A DNA stretch of 7,832 bases. Source: Pseudomonadota bacterium. Its GTDB lineage: Bacteria > Myxococcota > Myxococcia > Myxococcales > Myxococcaceae. Below are positions 1 through 6,812 of the stretch, piece by piece; within the stretch, counting starts at the first letter, position 1, and every line of letters starts with the position of its first letter. The stretch is from assembly GCA_023424585.1 (NCBI GenBank), contig JAFADT010000972.1:1-7832 (forward strand). The letters run 5' to 3'. The notes below the pieces were generated by a model. The model was not told where the DNA came from, did no database searches, and saw nothing but the letters and a program-made list of their open reading frames with translations. The position numbers and the translations under genes are program-made.

Positions 1-772
1 GGTCCACCTTGCGCACGCCCGCGGCCACGTAGCTGGACAGCGCGCGCGCGGGCCCGAGGGACGCGTCCGCCACCGCCACCGCCGCGCCCTTCCCCGCGGC
101 CGTCTCCACCACGCGCCTCAGCAGCGCCACGTCCAGCTCCCCCTCGCCCAGCTGTCCGTCCGACACGCGCAGCAGGCGCACCGGGACCTGCCACTGCGAC
201 AGGCCCTCCAGCAGCGTCGCGCACGCGTCCACCAGCCCGCCCGAGGACGCCTGGGGCGGGGACACCTCCAGCGACAGCTCGCGCTCCTTGAGCGAGCCCA
301 CCAGCGCGTTCACCGCCTCCACCGCCTCGTAGGAGGTGAGGCGCGACAGGTCCAACGACACCAGCGCGAAGCCCGCGTCCACCACGCGGAAGAGCCCATC
401 GTTCAGCGCGTCCAGCACGTCCGCGTCCGTGGACGTCACGCGCAGCGGGCCGGCCTGGAGGAACAGGGGCCGGGTGTGCCCGGCCTCCTGCGCCGCCGCG
501 TGCACCGCCTGCACGAAGCGCTCCGGCGCGCCCCGGTCCGCCAGGGGGTGCGGGCAGGAGAGGCCCAGCACCGCGTCCTCCGCGCGGGCCGCTCGCAAGA
601 GGGCCGGCAGCGCCCCCTTGGACAGCACCGGCAGGCACGGCAGCGCCATGGGCGTGGACTCCAGCGCCCCGAGCAGCTCCCGTGGATCCAACAGGGGCAC
701 CCGGGAGCCCGGGCCCACCCGCGCCACCACGTTGCCCGGCCGCAGCGACAACACCTTGTCCAGCACGCTCAT
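1..772 (-). CDS. class II aldolase-like TIM-barrel protein, probable pseudoenzyme (3' end beyond window)
   Basis: 257 residues are visible from an ATG at 772; the C-terminus lies off the left edge. Read by eye, the order of elements follows class II fructose/tagatose-bisphosphate aldolases. An N-terminal strand with LLRAARAEDAVLGLSCP (59-75) sits where the family has 'aAee..sPvI'. GFALVSLDLS (134-143) matches 'GFtSVMiDgS'. SDGQLGEGELDVALLRRV (204-221) matches 'vHGvykGepeLdfelLkei'. AAGVRKVD (250-257) matches 'lGVrKiN'. The expected metal ligands are absent: the LHxDH position reads LQAGP (105-109), the NVHG position reads RVSDG (202-206), and the HGGSG loop reads ADASLG (235-240). I infer an aldolase fold without classical zinc-dependent catalysis. 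It lies 46 nt after the stop of the cation transporter on the same strand, so the two may be co-transcribed. No clear Shine-Dalgarno precedes the ATG. It could instead be related to non-catalytic GatZ/KbaZ-like subunits; the family call is from motif order only. Confidence 0.55.
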   Translation of the reverse strand, partial: MSVLDKVLSLRPGNVVARVGPGSRVPLLDPRELLGALESTPMALPCLPVLSKGALPALLRAARAEDAVLGLSCPHPLADRGAPERFVQAVHAAAQEAGHTRPLFLQAGPLRVTSTDADVLDALNDGLFRVVDAGFALVSLDLSRLTSYEAVEAVNALVGSLKERELSLEVSPPQASSGGLVDACATLLEGLSQWQVPVRLLRVSDGQLGEGELDVALLRRVVETAAGKGAAVAVADASLGPARALSSYVAAGVRKVD

Positions 773-818
773 AGGAGCCGGCGAGAATCCCCCGCCCCGC
801 GCGCCTTTCGCAAGGAGG

Positions 819-1826
819 TCAGTGCACCTCGCCCAGGTGGGCGTAGGACTGGCTCTCGATCTGGATGGTCGTGTGGTCGATGCCGAAGCGGTCGAAGAGG
901 TCGTGCTTCACCGCCGACAGGATGTCGTCGTTGTTGCAGACCATGGGGTCCGCCACCACCAGGTGCGCGGACAGCGCGTACATCCCGCTGGAGATGGTCC
1001 ACACGTGCAGGTCGTGCACCGCCTGCACGCCCGGCACCTTCGCCATGAGCGCGCGCACCTGCTCCAGGTCCACGTGCGCGGGCACCGCCTCCAGGAGCAC
1101 GTCCACCGCGTCCTTCACCAGCCGCAGCGCGCCCACGACGATGATCATCGAGATGGCCACGGAGATAATGGGGTCCACGACGTACCAGCCCGTCCACGCC
1201 ATCACGCCCGCGCCCACCAGCACGCCCACTGACGACAGCGTGTCCCCCAGCACGTGCAGGAACGCGCCGCGCACGTTCATGGAGTGCGTCTGGTGCAGGA
1301 AGCCCAGCGCCGCCAGGTTCGCGACGAGGCCGATGCCCGCCACCAGCGCCATGGGCCCCAGCTCCACCGGCGCTGGCGTCCGCACGCGCTGCCAGGCCTC
1401 CATCAGGATGAAGATGGTGATGACCAGCAGCAGCACCCCGTTGAGGAGCGCGCTCAAGATCTCCATCCGGTAGTAGCCGTAGGTCTTCTTCAGGTCCGCG
1501 GGCCGCCCGGCGAACCACAGCGCCAGCAGGCTCAGCACCATGGCCGACACGTCCGTCAGCATGTGCCCGGCGTCGGAGAGCAGCGCCAGCGAGTTGGTGA
1601 GGAAGCCGCCCACCGCCTCCGCCACCATGATGGTCGCCGTCAGCCCCAGCGCGAACAGCAGCCGGCGGCGGTCCTTGCGCCGCTCCTCCGCCATCCCCCC
1701 TCGCCGGGGAGCGTGCGAGTGACCATGCCCATGGCCGTGCGAATGCCCATGGTGCGAGGAATCATGCTCGGGGTCGTGGGAATGACCCTGCCCTGCCCTG
1801 CCGTGTGTATGTGGGGGTGCGCTCAC
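819..1826 (-). CDS. zinc-type cation diffusion facilitator (CDF) efflux transporter
   Basis: 335 residues, membrane protein that in this family exchanges cytosolic Zn2+ (or Co2+/Cd2+) for protons. The N-terminal 38 residues hold 13 histidines, including HSHGHGHGHSH (28-38), a likely metal-binding tail. Six hydrophobic segments follow at about 55-77, 79-106, 122-144, 156-178, 188-210 and 216-236. The family's transport-site motifs are clear: HMLTD (88-92) in TM2 and HVLGD (191-195) in TM5, the HxxxD pair typical of zinc transporters. The cytoplasmic dimerisation domain runs from about 240 to 325 with HDLHVWTISSG at 271-281. I chose the GTG at 1826 because the protein then begins MSAPPHTHG, directly at the His tail. 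The longer reading from a TTG at 1919 adds 31 non-hydrophobic residues and nearly reaches the divergent gene. It resembles ZitB/CzcD; the substrate is inferred from the HxxxD motifs. Confidence 0.93.
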   Translation of the reverse strand: MSAPPHTHGRAGQGHSHDPEHDSSHHGHSHGHGHGHSHAPRRGGMAEERRKDRRRLLFALGLTATIMVAEAVGGFLTNSLALLSDAGHMLTDVSAMVLSLLALWFAGRPADLKKTYGYYRMEILSALLNGVLLLVITIFILMEAWQRVRTPAPVELGPMALVAGIGLVANLAALGFLHQTHSMNVRGAFLHVLGDTLSSVGVLVGAGVMAWTGWYVVDPIISVAISMIIVVGALRLVKDAVDVLLEAVPAHVDLEQVRALMAKVPGVQAVHDLHVWTISSGMYALSAHLVVADPMVCNNDDILSAVKHDLFDRFGIDHTTIQIESQSYAHLGEVH

Positions 1827-1938
1827 AGGGAACCAGGGTACGCGAACAGCGCCGTCGTCGGACAGGTGCCGCTGGATTGAGTTCGGACAACCCCGTAGAT
1901 CCCTCGTCCTGATCCGCAACAGGCCGAGGGACGCGGGG
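1827..1938. promoter_or_regulatory. divergent intergenic region between CDF transporter and sigma54 regulator
   Basis: This 112-bp gap separates two divergently read genes and should contain both promoters. I found no convincing -35/-10 pair on either strand and no -24/-12 sigma54 element; the closest candidates have wrong spacing. GAGGG at 1926-1930 lies 8 nt before the regulator ATG and can serve as its ribosome binding site. The transporter GTG has no obvious Shine-Dalgarno. The promoter role is inferred from the gene arrangement only. Confidence 0.4.
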
Positions 1939-3528
1939 ATGGACTTCGAGAAGCATCAGAATCTGCACACCATTGTCATGTTGAGGGATGTCATCCGCAA
2001 GTGGTGGCAGGTGGAGCTTTCGTTCGCGGATCGCAACGGGGTGGTGCACGACTGGCAGCGCGGGGACTTCATCCCGCCGCCCAACGACCTCTGCCGCCAC
2101 TCGCTGGGGGCGCGGGAGGGGATGCGGCGGTGTGCCCAGTCGGTGCGGGTGCTGCATGAGAAGTTCAAGGCCGCCAAGAACCTGCGCCGCTCGCTCTTCC
2201 ACGACTGCCACCTGCGCCTGTCCATCGTGGGCGCGCCGCTCTACATCCGCAACGAGTACGAGGGCTTCCTCTTCGTGGAGGGCTTCGCCCGGCAGCCGCT
2301 CACGCCCGGGGACGGGCACGTGCTCCTGGGCAAGATGCGCGACATCGCGCCCGGGGCGCTGCCGGAGCTGGAGGGCGCGGCGGAGCGCGTGCCGGTGCTG
2401 GACGGCTCGGAGCTGAGCAAGCTGTCGGACCTGCTGGAGTTCGCGGTGACGGAGATCGCCAACCAGGAGGTGGAGCTCACGCGCAAGGAGGAGACCATCC
2501 AGTCCATGGCCTCCGAGCTGTCCAGCCGCTACCGCTTCGAGAAGATCATCGGCCGCTCCGGGGCCATGAACGAGGTCTTCCGCCTGATGGAGAAGGTGGC
2601 CCACTCCGACTCCACCGTCCTCATCAACGGCGAGTCCGGCACGGGCAAGGAGCTGGTGGCGCGCGCCATCCACCACAACGGCCCGCGCAAGGACAAGCCG
2701 TTCGTCGTGCAGAACTGCTCCGCCTTCAACGACAACCTCCTGGAGAGCGCCCTCTTCGGCCACACCCGCGGCGCGTTCACCGGCGCGCTCAAGGACAAGA
2801 AGGGCCTCTTCGAGGTCGCGGACCAGGGCACCTTCTTCCTGGACGAGGTGGGCGACATGTCCCCCGCCCTCCAGGTGAAGCTCCTGCGCGTGCTCCAGGA
2901 GGGCACCTTCCTGCCCGTGGGCGGCACCCAGTCCCGCGAGGTCGACGTGCGCGTCATCGCCGCCACCCACAAGGACCTGGGCGAGCTGGTGAAGCGCGGC
3001 GAGTTCCGCGAGGACCTCTTCTACCGCATCAACGTCATCCGCCTGCAGCTGCCGCCCCTGCGCGAGCGCAAGGACGACCTGCCCGTCCTCATCGACCACT
3101 TCCTGCGCAAGCACCACCGCGAGGGCCAGCGCGCCCGGGGGCTGGCGCCGGAGGCCCTGGCCATCCTGGGCGCGTACGCGTGGCCCGGGAACATCCGCGA
3201 GCTGGAGAACGAGATCGAGCGGCTCCTGGTGCTGGGCGGCGAGCTGGAGGTCATCCCCGCGGAGCTGCTGTCCAGCCGCATCCGCGACGCCGTCGTCCCC
3301 GGCGGCGGGCCGTTCATCGCCCCCCGCGCGCACGGCAAGCTGCACGAGGCGGTGGAGTCCCTGGAGAAGGAGATGATCCACCAGGGCCTGGTGCGCACCC
3401 GCTACAACAAGAGCCGGCTGTCGCGCGAGCTGGGCATCAGCCGCTCCAACCTGCTCCTCAAGATCTCCCGCTACGGGCTGGACAAGGGCATCCCGGAGGG
3501 GATGGACACGGACGAGGCGGAGGCGTGA
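1939..3528 (+). CDS. PocR-domain sigma54-dependent transcriptional activator (enhancer-binding protein)
   Basis: 529 residues. Residues about 1-135 look like a PocR sensory domain, a PAS-like fold thought to bind small hydrocarbon derivatives. The support is the spaced cysteines C52, C65 and C90 ([19 protein letters not shown]), followed by [19 protein letters not shown] (98-116). A charged helical linker, likely coiled coil, spans about 156-198. The AAA+ domain (about 200-430) has Walker A GESGTGKE (231-238), the sigma54-contacting GAFTGA loop (278-283), Walker B FFLDEVGD (299-306), FREDLFYR (356-363) and [10 protein letters not shown] (415-424). A Fis-type HTH ends the protein (about 466-513, [20 protein letters not shown]). 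There is no receiver or FHA domain, so activity is probably set by a ligand or redox state sensed by the N-terminus. All catalytic motifs are intact. The stop overlaps the start of the hydrolase gene (GTGA), suggesting translational coupling. Target promoters are unknown. Confidence 0.95.
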   Translation: MDFEKHQNLHTIVMLRDVIRKWWQVELSFADRNGVVHDWQRGDFIPPPNDLCRHSLGAREGMRRCAQSVRVLHEKFKAAKNLRRSLFHDCHLRLSIVGAPLYIRNEYEGFLFVEGFARQPLTPGDGHVLLGKMRDIAPGALPELEGAAERVPVLDGSELSKLSDLLEFAVTEIANQEVELTRKEETIQSMASELSSRYRFEKIIGRSGAMNEVFRLMEKVAHSDSTVLINGESGTGKELVARAIHHNGPRKDKPFVVQNCSAFNDNLLESALFGHTRGAFTGALKDKKGLFEVADQGTFFLDEVGDMSPALQVKLLRVLQEGTFLPVGGTQSREVDVRVIAATHKDLGELVKRGEFREDLFYRINVIRLQLPPLRERKDDLPVLIDHFLRKHHREGQRARGLAPEALAILGAYAWPGNIRELENEIERLLVLGGELEVIPAELLSSRIRDAVVPGGGPFIAPRAHGKLHEAVESLEKEMIHQGLVRTRYNKSRLSRELGISRSNLLLKISRYGLDKGIPEGMDTDEAEA

Positions 3529-4448
3529 GCGCGCCCCACGGACAGGCGGTCTCCTTCCGGCAGGACTCGCTGCGGGTGCCGGACGGCGCGGACCTCTACT
3601 ACCAGGTGCGGGGGGAGGGCGCCCCGGGCATGGTGCTGTGCGACGGCCTGGGCTGCGACGGCTTCGCGTGGAAGTACCTGCTGCCCTACCTGGGCCGGCG
3701 CCACCGGGTGCTGCGCTGGCACTACCGGGGCCACGGCAAGAGCACCGTCCCCACGGACCGCACGCGCATCGGCATGGCGTACACCTGCGACGACCTGGCG
3801 CGGGTGATGGACGCGGCGGGGCTGGAGAAGGCCGTCCTCTTCGGCCACTCCATGGGCGTGCAGGTGGCGCTGGAGTTCCACCGCCGCTACTCCCGCCGCG
3901 TGGAGGGGCTGGTGCTGGTGTGCGGCAGCTACGGCATGCCGCTGGACACCTTCCACGACTCCACGCTGCTCAAGCGCCTCTTCCCCACCCTGCGGGCCGC
4001 GGTGGAGCGCTTCCCCCGCCACACCGCGCGCATCGTGCACGGGGCGCTCACCACGGAGCTGGTGGTGCAGCTGGCCATCCGCCTGGAGATGAACCCGGAC
4101 CTCATCGCGCGCAACGACCTGGCCCCCTACTTCACCCACCTGGCGCGCATGGACCCCGTCGTCTTCGTCCGGACCCTGGACTCGCTGGCCAACCACACCG
4201 CCGAGGACCACCTGGAGCACGTGGACGTGCCCACCCTGGTCATCGCCGGGGAGAAGGACCGCTTCACCCCCGGCTGGCTGTCCCGGAAGATGGCCGGGCG
4301 CATCCCGGCCTCCGAGCTCCTGATGATTCCCGAGGGCACCCATACCGCCCCACTGGAAGTCCCGGGCCTGGTGGAGCTGCGGGTGGAGCGCTTCCTGAGA
4401 GAGCGGCTGGGCGTGGAGACGGCGGCGCCCACCCCCCAGGTGGGATAA
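3525..4448 (+). CDS. alpha/beta-fold hydrolase
   Basis: 307 residues, probably cytoplasmic with no signal peptide. The GTG start at 3525 overlaps the regulator's TGA, with GAGG at 3514-3517 seven nt upstream as a plausible ribosome binding site. The catalytic triad can be placed: nucleophile S109 in GHSMG (107-111), acid D245 in GEKDRFTP (243-250) and base H273 in EGTHTAPLE (270-278). The strand-helix order and length fit small single-domain esterases, lipases and haloperoxidase-like hydrolases. Helical cap residues about 145-225 lie between the nucleophile and the acid. The oxyanion motif is unusual: the common HG is replaced by CDGLGCDG (39-46), so the usual histidine is missing. The substrate cannot be read from the sequence. 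Coupling to a PocR-type sensor-regulator suggests, by inference, that it processes a small ester or lipid-like compound sensed by that regulator. Confidence 0.9.
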   Translation: MSAPHGQAVSFRQDSLRVPDGADLYYQVRGEGAPGMVLCDGLGCDGFAWKYLLPYLGRRHRVLRWHYRGHGKSTVPTDRTRIGMAYTCDDLARVMDAAGLEKAVLFGHSMGVQVALEFHRRYSRRVEGLVLVCGSYGMPLDTFHDSTLLKRLFPTLRAAVERFPRHTARIVHGALTTELVVQLAIRLEMNPDLIARNDLAPYFTHLARMDPVVFVRTLDSLANHTAEDHLEHVDVPTLVIAGEKDRFTPGWLSRKMAGRIPASELLMIPEGTHTAPLEVPGLVELRVERFLRERLGVETAAPTPQVG

Positions 4449-4455
4449 GGACCGG

Positions 4456-4520
4456 TGCCGGGGGCTTGATTGTTTACCTGCTGGACACCCGCCTTCGTTG
4501 CAGGTGGGAAGCCCCCGGCA
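4456..4520. repeat. 12-bp perfect inverted repeat upstream of and inside the typA promoter
   Basis: TGCCGGGGGCTT (4456-4467) and AAGCCCCCGGCA (4509-4520) are exact reverse complements separated by 41 nt. A 6-bp inverted pair lies inside: ACCTGC 4476-4481 and GCAGGT 4500-4505. A third, slightly shortened copy of the right arm, AAGCCCCGGC, follows at 4524-4533 in direct orientation. The right arm exactly fills the end of the spacer of the proposed promoter and abuts its -10. Two readings are possible: an operator array with half-sites 53 bp apart (about five helical turns), or an RNA hairpin ending the upstream regulator-hydrolase transcript, though no T-tract follows. Confidence 0.75.
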
Positions 4521-4526
4521 TATAAG
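4498..4526 (+). promoter_or_regulatory. putative sigma70-type promoter of typA
   Basis: TTGCAG (4498-4503) and TATAAG (4521-4526) are separated by exactly 17 bp and resemble the TTGACA/TATAAT consensus in an otherwise very GC-rich stretch. Transcription would start near 4533, giving a leader of about 77 nt before the typA ATG. The spacer contains the right arm of the 12-bp inverted repeat. Prediction by eye only. Confidence 0.6.
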
Positions 4527-4609
4527 CCCCGGCCTTCCCGGTTCCGGTGGGATTGAGATTCCCCGCTCCGGGCGTGTCTCCTCGCACCTTTTTCAGTCAG
4601 TTGGTCCGC

Positions 4610-6460
4610 ATGATCTCTCGCGAAAACATCCGCAACGTCGCCATTGTCGCCCACGTCGACCACGGCAAGACCACCCTCGTCGACCACCTGCTCCGCCAGG
4701 CGGGAACCTTCCGCTCCAACGAGCACGTCGCTGAACGGGTGATGGACTCGAACGACCTCGAGCGCGAGAAGGGCATCACCATCCTCGCGAAGAACACCGC
4801 CGTCTCCTACAAGGGGAAGCAGATCAACATCATCGACACCCCGGGCCACGCCGACTTCGGCGGCGAGGTGGAGCGCGGCCTGCGCCTGGTCGATGGCGTC
4901 ATCCTGCTGGTGGACGCCGCGGAGGGCCCCCTGCCCCAGACGCGCTTCGTGCTCAGCAAGGCGCTGTCCATGGGCCTGAAGACGGTGCTGGTCATCAACA
5001 AGATCGACCGCCAGGACGCCCGGGCCAAGGACGTGCTGGACCTCGTGTACTCGCTCTACATCGACCTGGGCGCGAACGAGGAGCAGCTGGAGATGCCGGT
5101 CCTCTACACCATCGCGCGCCAGGGGCAGGCCTCCACGTCGCTGGAGGTACCGGGCAAGACGCTGGAGCCGCTGTACGACGCCATCATCAACCACATCCCG
5201 CCCCCGCCCGCGCCGCCGGAGGACCAGACGACGCTCCAGCTGCTCGTCGCCAACCTGGACTACGACGACTACGTCGGCCGTCTGGCGGTGGGCCGCGTGC
5301 AGGCGGGCCGCATCACCCCGAACATGCCCGTGTCCGTCGTCCGCGAGGGCGGCAAGGTGCAGCAGGGCAAGGTCGTGAAGCTGTTCGGCTTCTCCGGCCT
5401 CAAGCGCACGGAGATCGCGGACGCGGGCCCGGGTGAGATCGTCTCCATCGCGGGCATCGAGGAGATCTCCATCGGCGACACCATCGCGGACTTCGAGAAG
5501 CCGGTGGCGCTGCCGCGCATCACCGTGGACGAGCCCACGATGATGATGATCTTCAAGGTCAACGACGGGCCGCTGGCGGGCAAGGAGGGCAAGTACGTCA
5601 CCTCCCGCAACCTGCGCGAGCGCCTGTACCGCGAGGCGTACCGCAACGTGGCCGTGCGCGTGGAGGACACCGCGACGCCGGACGCGTTCCGCGTGGTGGG
5701 CCGCGGCGAGCTGGCGCTGGCGGTCATCATCGAGAACATGCGCCGCGAGGGCTACGAGCTGACCGCCTCCAACCCGGAGCCCATCACCAAGGTGGTGGAC
5801 GGGCAGACGCACGAGCCCATGGAGCTGCTCTTCTGCGACGTGCCGGAGAACAGCGTGGGCGTCGTGACGGAGCGCCTGGGGCCCCGCAAGGGCCGCATGA
5901 CGGACATGCAGCAGCTGGGCTCGGGCCGCACCCGCCTCCAGTTCCGCATCCCCGCACGCGGCCTCATCGGGTTCCGCTCGGAGTTCCTCACCATCACCCG
6001 CGGTGAGGGCATCATGAGCAGCCAGTTCGACGGCTTCGAGCCGTGGTTCGGCCACATCCCGAAGCGCGCCAACGGCGCCATGGTCTCCGACCGCCTGGGC
6101 GACACGGTGCCCTACGCCCTCTTCAGCATCCAGGAGCGCGGCCAGCTCTTCGTGGGCGCGGGCGTCACCGTGTACGAGGGCATGATCATCGGCGAGCACG
6201 CGCACCCGTCCGAGCTCAACGTCAACTGCTGCCGCGAGAAGAAGCTCACCAACATCCGCGCCGCGGGCCGCGACGAGAACGTCATCCTCACGCCGCCCAA
6301 GGAGATGAGCCTGGAGAAGGCCCTGGAGTGGATCGCCGACGACGAGCTCGTCGAGGTGACGCCCAAGTCCGTGCGCATGCGCAAGAAGGCGCTGGCCGTG
6401 GGCGAGCGCTACCGCGCCGAGCGCGACCGCAAGCGCGAGGAGCGCGCCGAGGCGGAGTAG
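4610..6460 (+). CDS. typA: translational GTPase TypA/BipA
   Basis: 616 residues, close to the roughly 607 of E. coli BipA, an EF-G-like ribosome-associated GTPase involved in 50S assembly and in stress or cold adaptation. GTPase motifs are present: G1 AHVDHGKTT (14-22), switch I EREKGITI (51-58, T57), G3 DTPGH (76-80) and G4 NKID (130-133). The G5 region reads YTIARQG (166-172) rather than the SA(L/K) seen in E. coli. Domain II runs from about 205 to 300. The domain III/V and BipA-specific C-terminal parts include GRGELAL (364-370), [13 protein letters not shown] (448-460) and the basic tail [20 protein letters not shown] chose the ATG at 4610 because [20 protein letters not shown] matches the usual family N-terminus. 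The GTG at 4547 would add 21 unrelated residues. There is no good Shine-Dalgarno before 4610 (TTGGTCCGC). It is monocistronic by context, with its own promoter and terminator. Confidence 0.98.
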   Translation: MISRENIRNVAIVAHVDHGKTTLVDHLLRQAGTFRSNEHVAERVMDSNDLEREKGITILAKNTAVSYKGKQINIIDTPGHADFGGEVERGLRLVDGVILLVDAAEGPLPQTRFVLSKALSMGLKTVLVINKIDRQDARAKDVLDLVYSLYIDLGANEEQLEMPVLYTIARQGQASTSLEVPGKTLEPLYDAIINHIPPPPAPPEDQTTLQLLVANLDYDDYVGRLAVGRVQAGRITPNMPVSVVREGGKVQQGKVVKLFGFSGLKRTEIADAGPGEIVSIAGIEEISIGDTIADFEKPVALPRITVDEPTMMMIFKVNDGPLAGKEGKYVTSRNLRERLYREAYRNVAVRVEDTATPDAFRVVGRGELALAVIIENMRREGYELTASNPEPITKVVDGQTHEPMELLFCDVPENSVGVVTERLGPRKGRMTDMQQLGSGRTRLQFRIPARGLIGFRSEFLTITRGEGIMSSQFDGFEPWFGHIPKRANGAMVSDRLGDTVPYALFSIQERGQLFVGAGVTVYEGMIIGEHAHPSELNVNCCREKKLTNIRAAGRDENVILTPPKEMSLEKALEWIADDELVEVTPKSVRMRKKALAVGERYRAERDRKREERAEAE

Positions 6461-6487
6461 TCCTTCCGCCGAGCGCCTGAGACCTCC

Positions 6488-6523
6488 AGGGGCCGTCACC
6501 CATGTCACCGGGTGGCGGCCCCT
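6488..6523 (+). terminator. hairpin terminator after typA
   Basis: AGGGGCCGTCACCC (6488-6501) pairs with GGGTGGCGGCCCCT (6510-6523): 14 bp with a single T:G wobble around an 8-nt loop, starting 27 nt after the typA stop. No T-tract follows (CGCTCGTTCC), which is common in very GC-rich genomes. It should be a strong transcript end or 3' stabilising stem for typA. Confidence 0.8.
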
Positions 6524-6574
6524 CGCTCGTTCCGGACCTAGAAGCCGAAGCGGACGAGGCGCGCGCGCCCGTGG

Positions 6575-6791
6575 GTCGAGCACTTCCGGGCCGTGCGGTG
6601 GCGTGAGCCCCAAGTGGGCCATCCAGCGCTACCGCCGGCACGAGGCCGCGGAGCGGCTGCGCGAGACGCCGCCCCCGGAGCTGGCCCGGCTGGCGCTGGA
6701 GCTGGGCTACTTCGACCAGGCCCGCTTCATCCGCGACCTCCGGCGCGTCGTGGGCCGCACGCCCGCCGGATACGCCCGGCACGTGGCTGGC
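6575..6791 (+). pseudogene. AraC-family regulator remnant (C-terminal HTH fragment)
   Basis: From 6603 one frame reads a typical second half of an AraC/XylS DNA-binding domain: VSPKWAIQRYRRHEAAERL, then LARLALELGYFDQARFIRDL and VVGRTPAGYARHVAG (ending near 6791). The LGYFDQARFIRDF-like helix and the GRTPAGYAR end are hallmarks of the family. The first HTH helices and the whole N-terminal effector domain are missing. A short piece, VEHFRAV (6575-6595), resembling the preceding 'LeRhFRavvG' helix, lies in a different frame, which suggests a frameshift before GVSPKW. Upstream of this only the typA terminator is found. The frame has no stop near the expected end and runs on antisense to the next gene. 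A GTG at 6603 could start a peptide, but it has no good ribosome binding site. I read it as decayed or truncated; a short functional DNA-binding peptide is unlikely. Confidence 0.65.
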
Positions 6792-6812
6792 CTGGGAGCG
6801 GCGCAGCCCGTC

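Noticed and set aside
336..1232. 298-codon plus-strand open frame over the aldolase-like gene and the transporter
   Set aside because: Crosses two recognisable minus-strand genes and has random, His/Arg/Val-rich content; a GC-bias shadow.
1865..1880. Possible -24/-12 sigma54 promoter (AGGTGCC...ATTGA)
   Set aside because: The GG and the TTGA are two bases too far apart for sigma54 recognition and the conserved C after TTG is missing.
1762..3381. 539-codon open frame antisense to the sigma54 regulator
   Set aside because: Low-complexity Leu/Ala/Val/His/Asp composition with no domain; the opposite strand encodes intact Walker A, GAFTGA and HTH motifs.
4547..4609. Upstream GTG start for typA
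   Set aside because: The added 21 residues have no family counterpart, and the ATG at 4610 gives the canonical BipA N-terminus.
4127..6622. Very long open frame (831 codons) antisense to typA and the end of the hydrolase gene
   Set aside because: It is rich in Arg, Ala, Val, His and Leu with no recognisable domain, and mirrors the third-position GC bias of typA, whose sense frame carries all family motifs.
6785..6808. Weak hairpin (GGCTG/CAGCC) as a terminator for the beta-barrel gene
   Set aside because: Only a 5-bp stem with a long loop and no T-tract on the minus strand; not distinguishable from background in GC-rich DNA.
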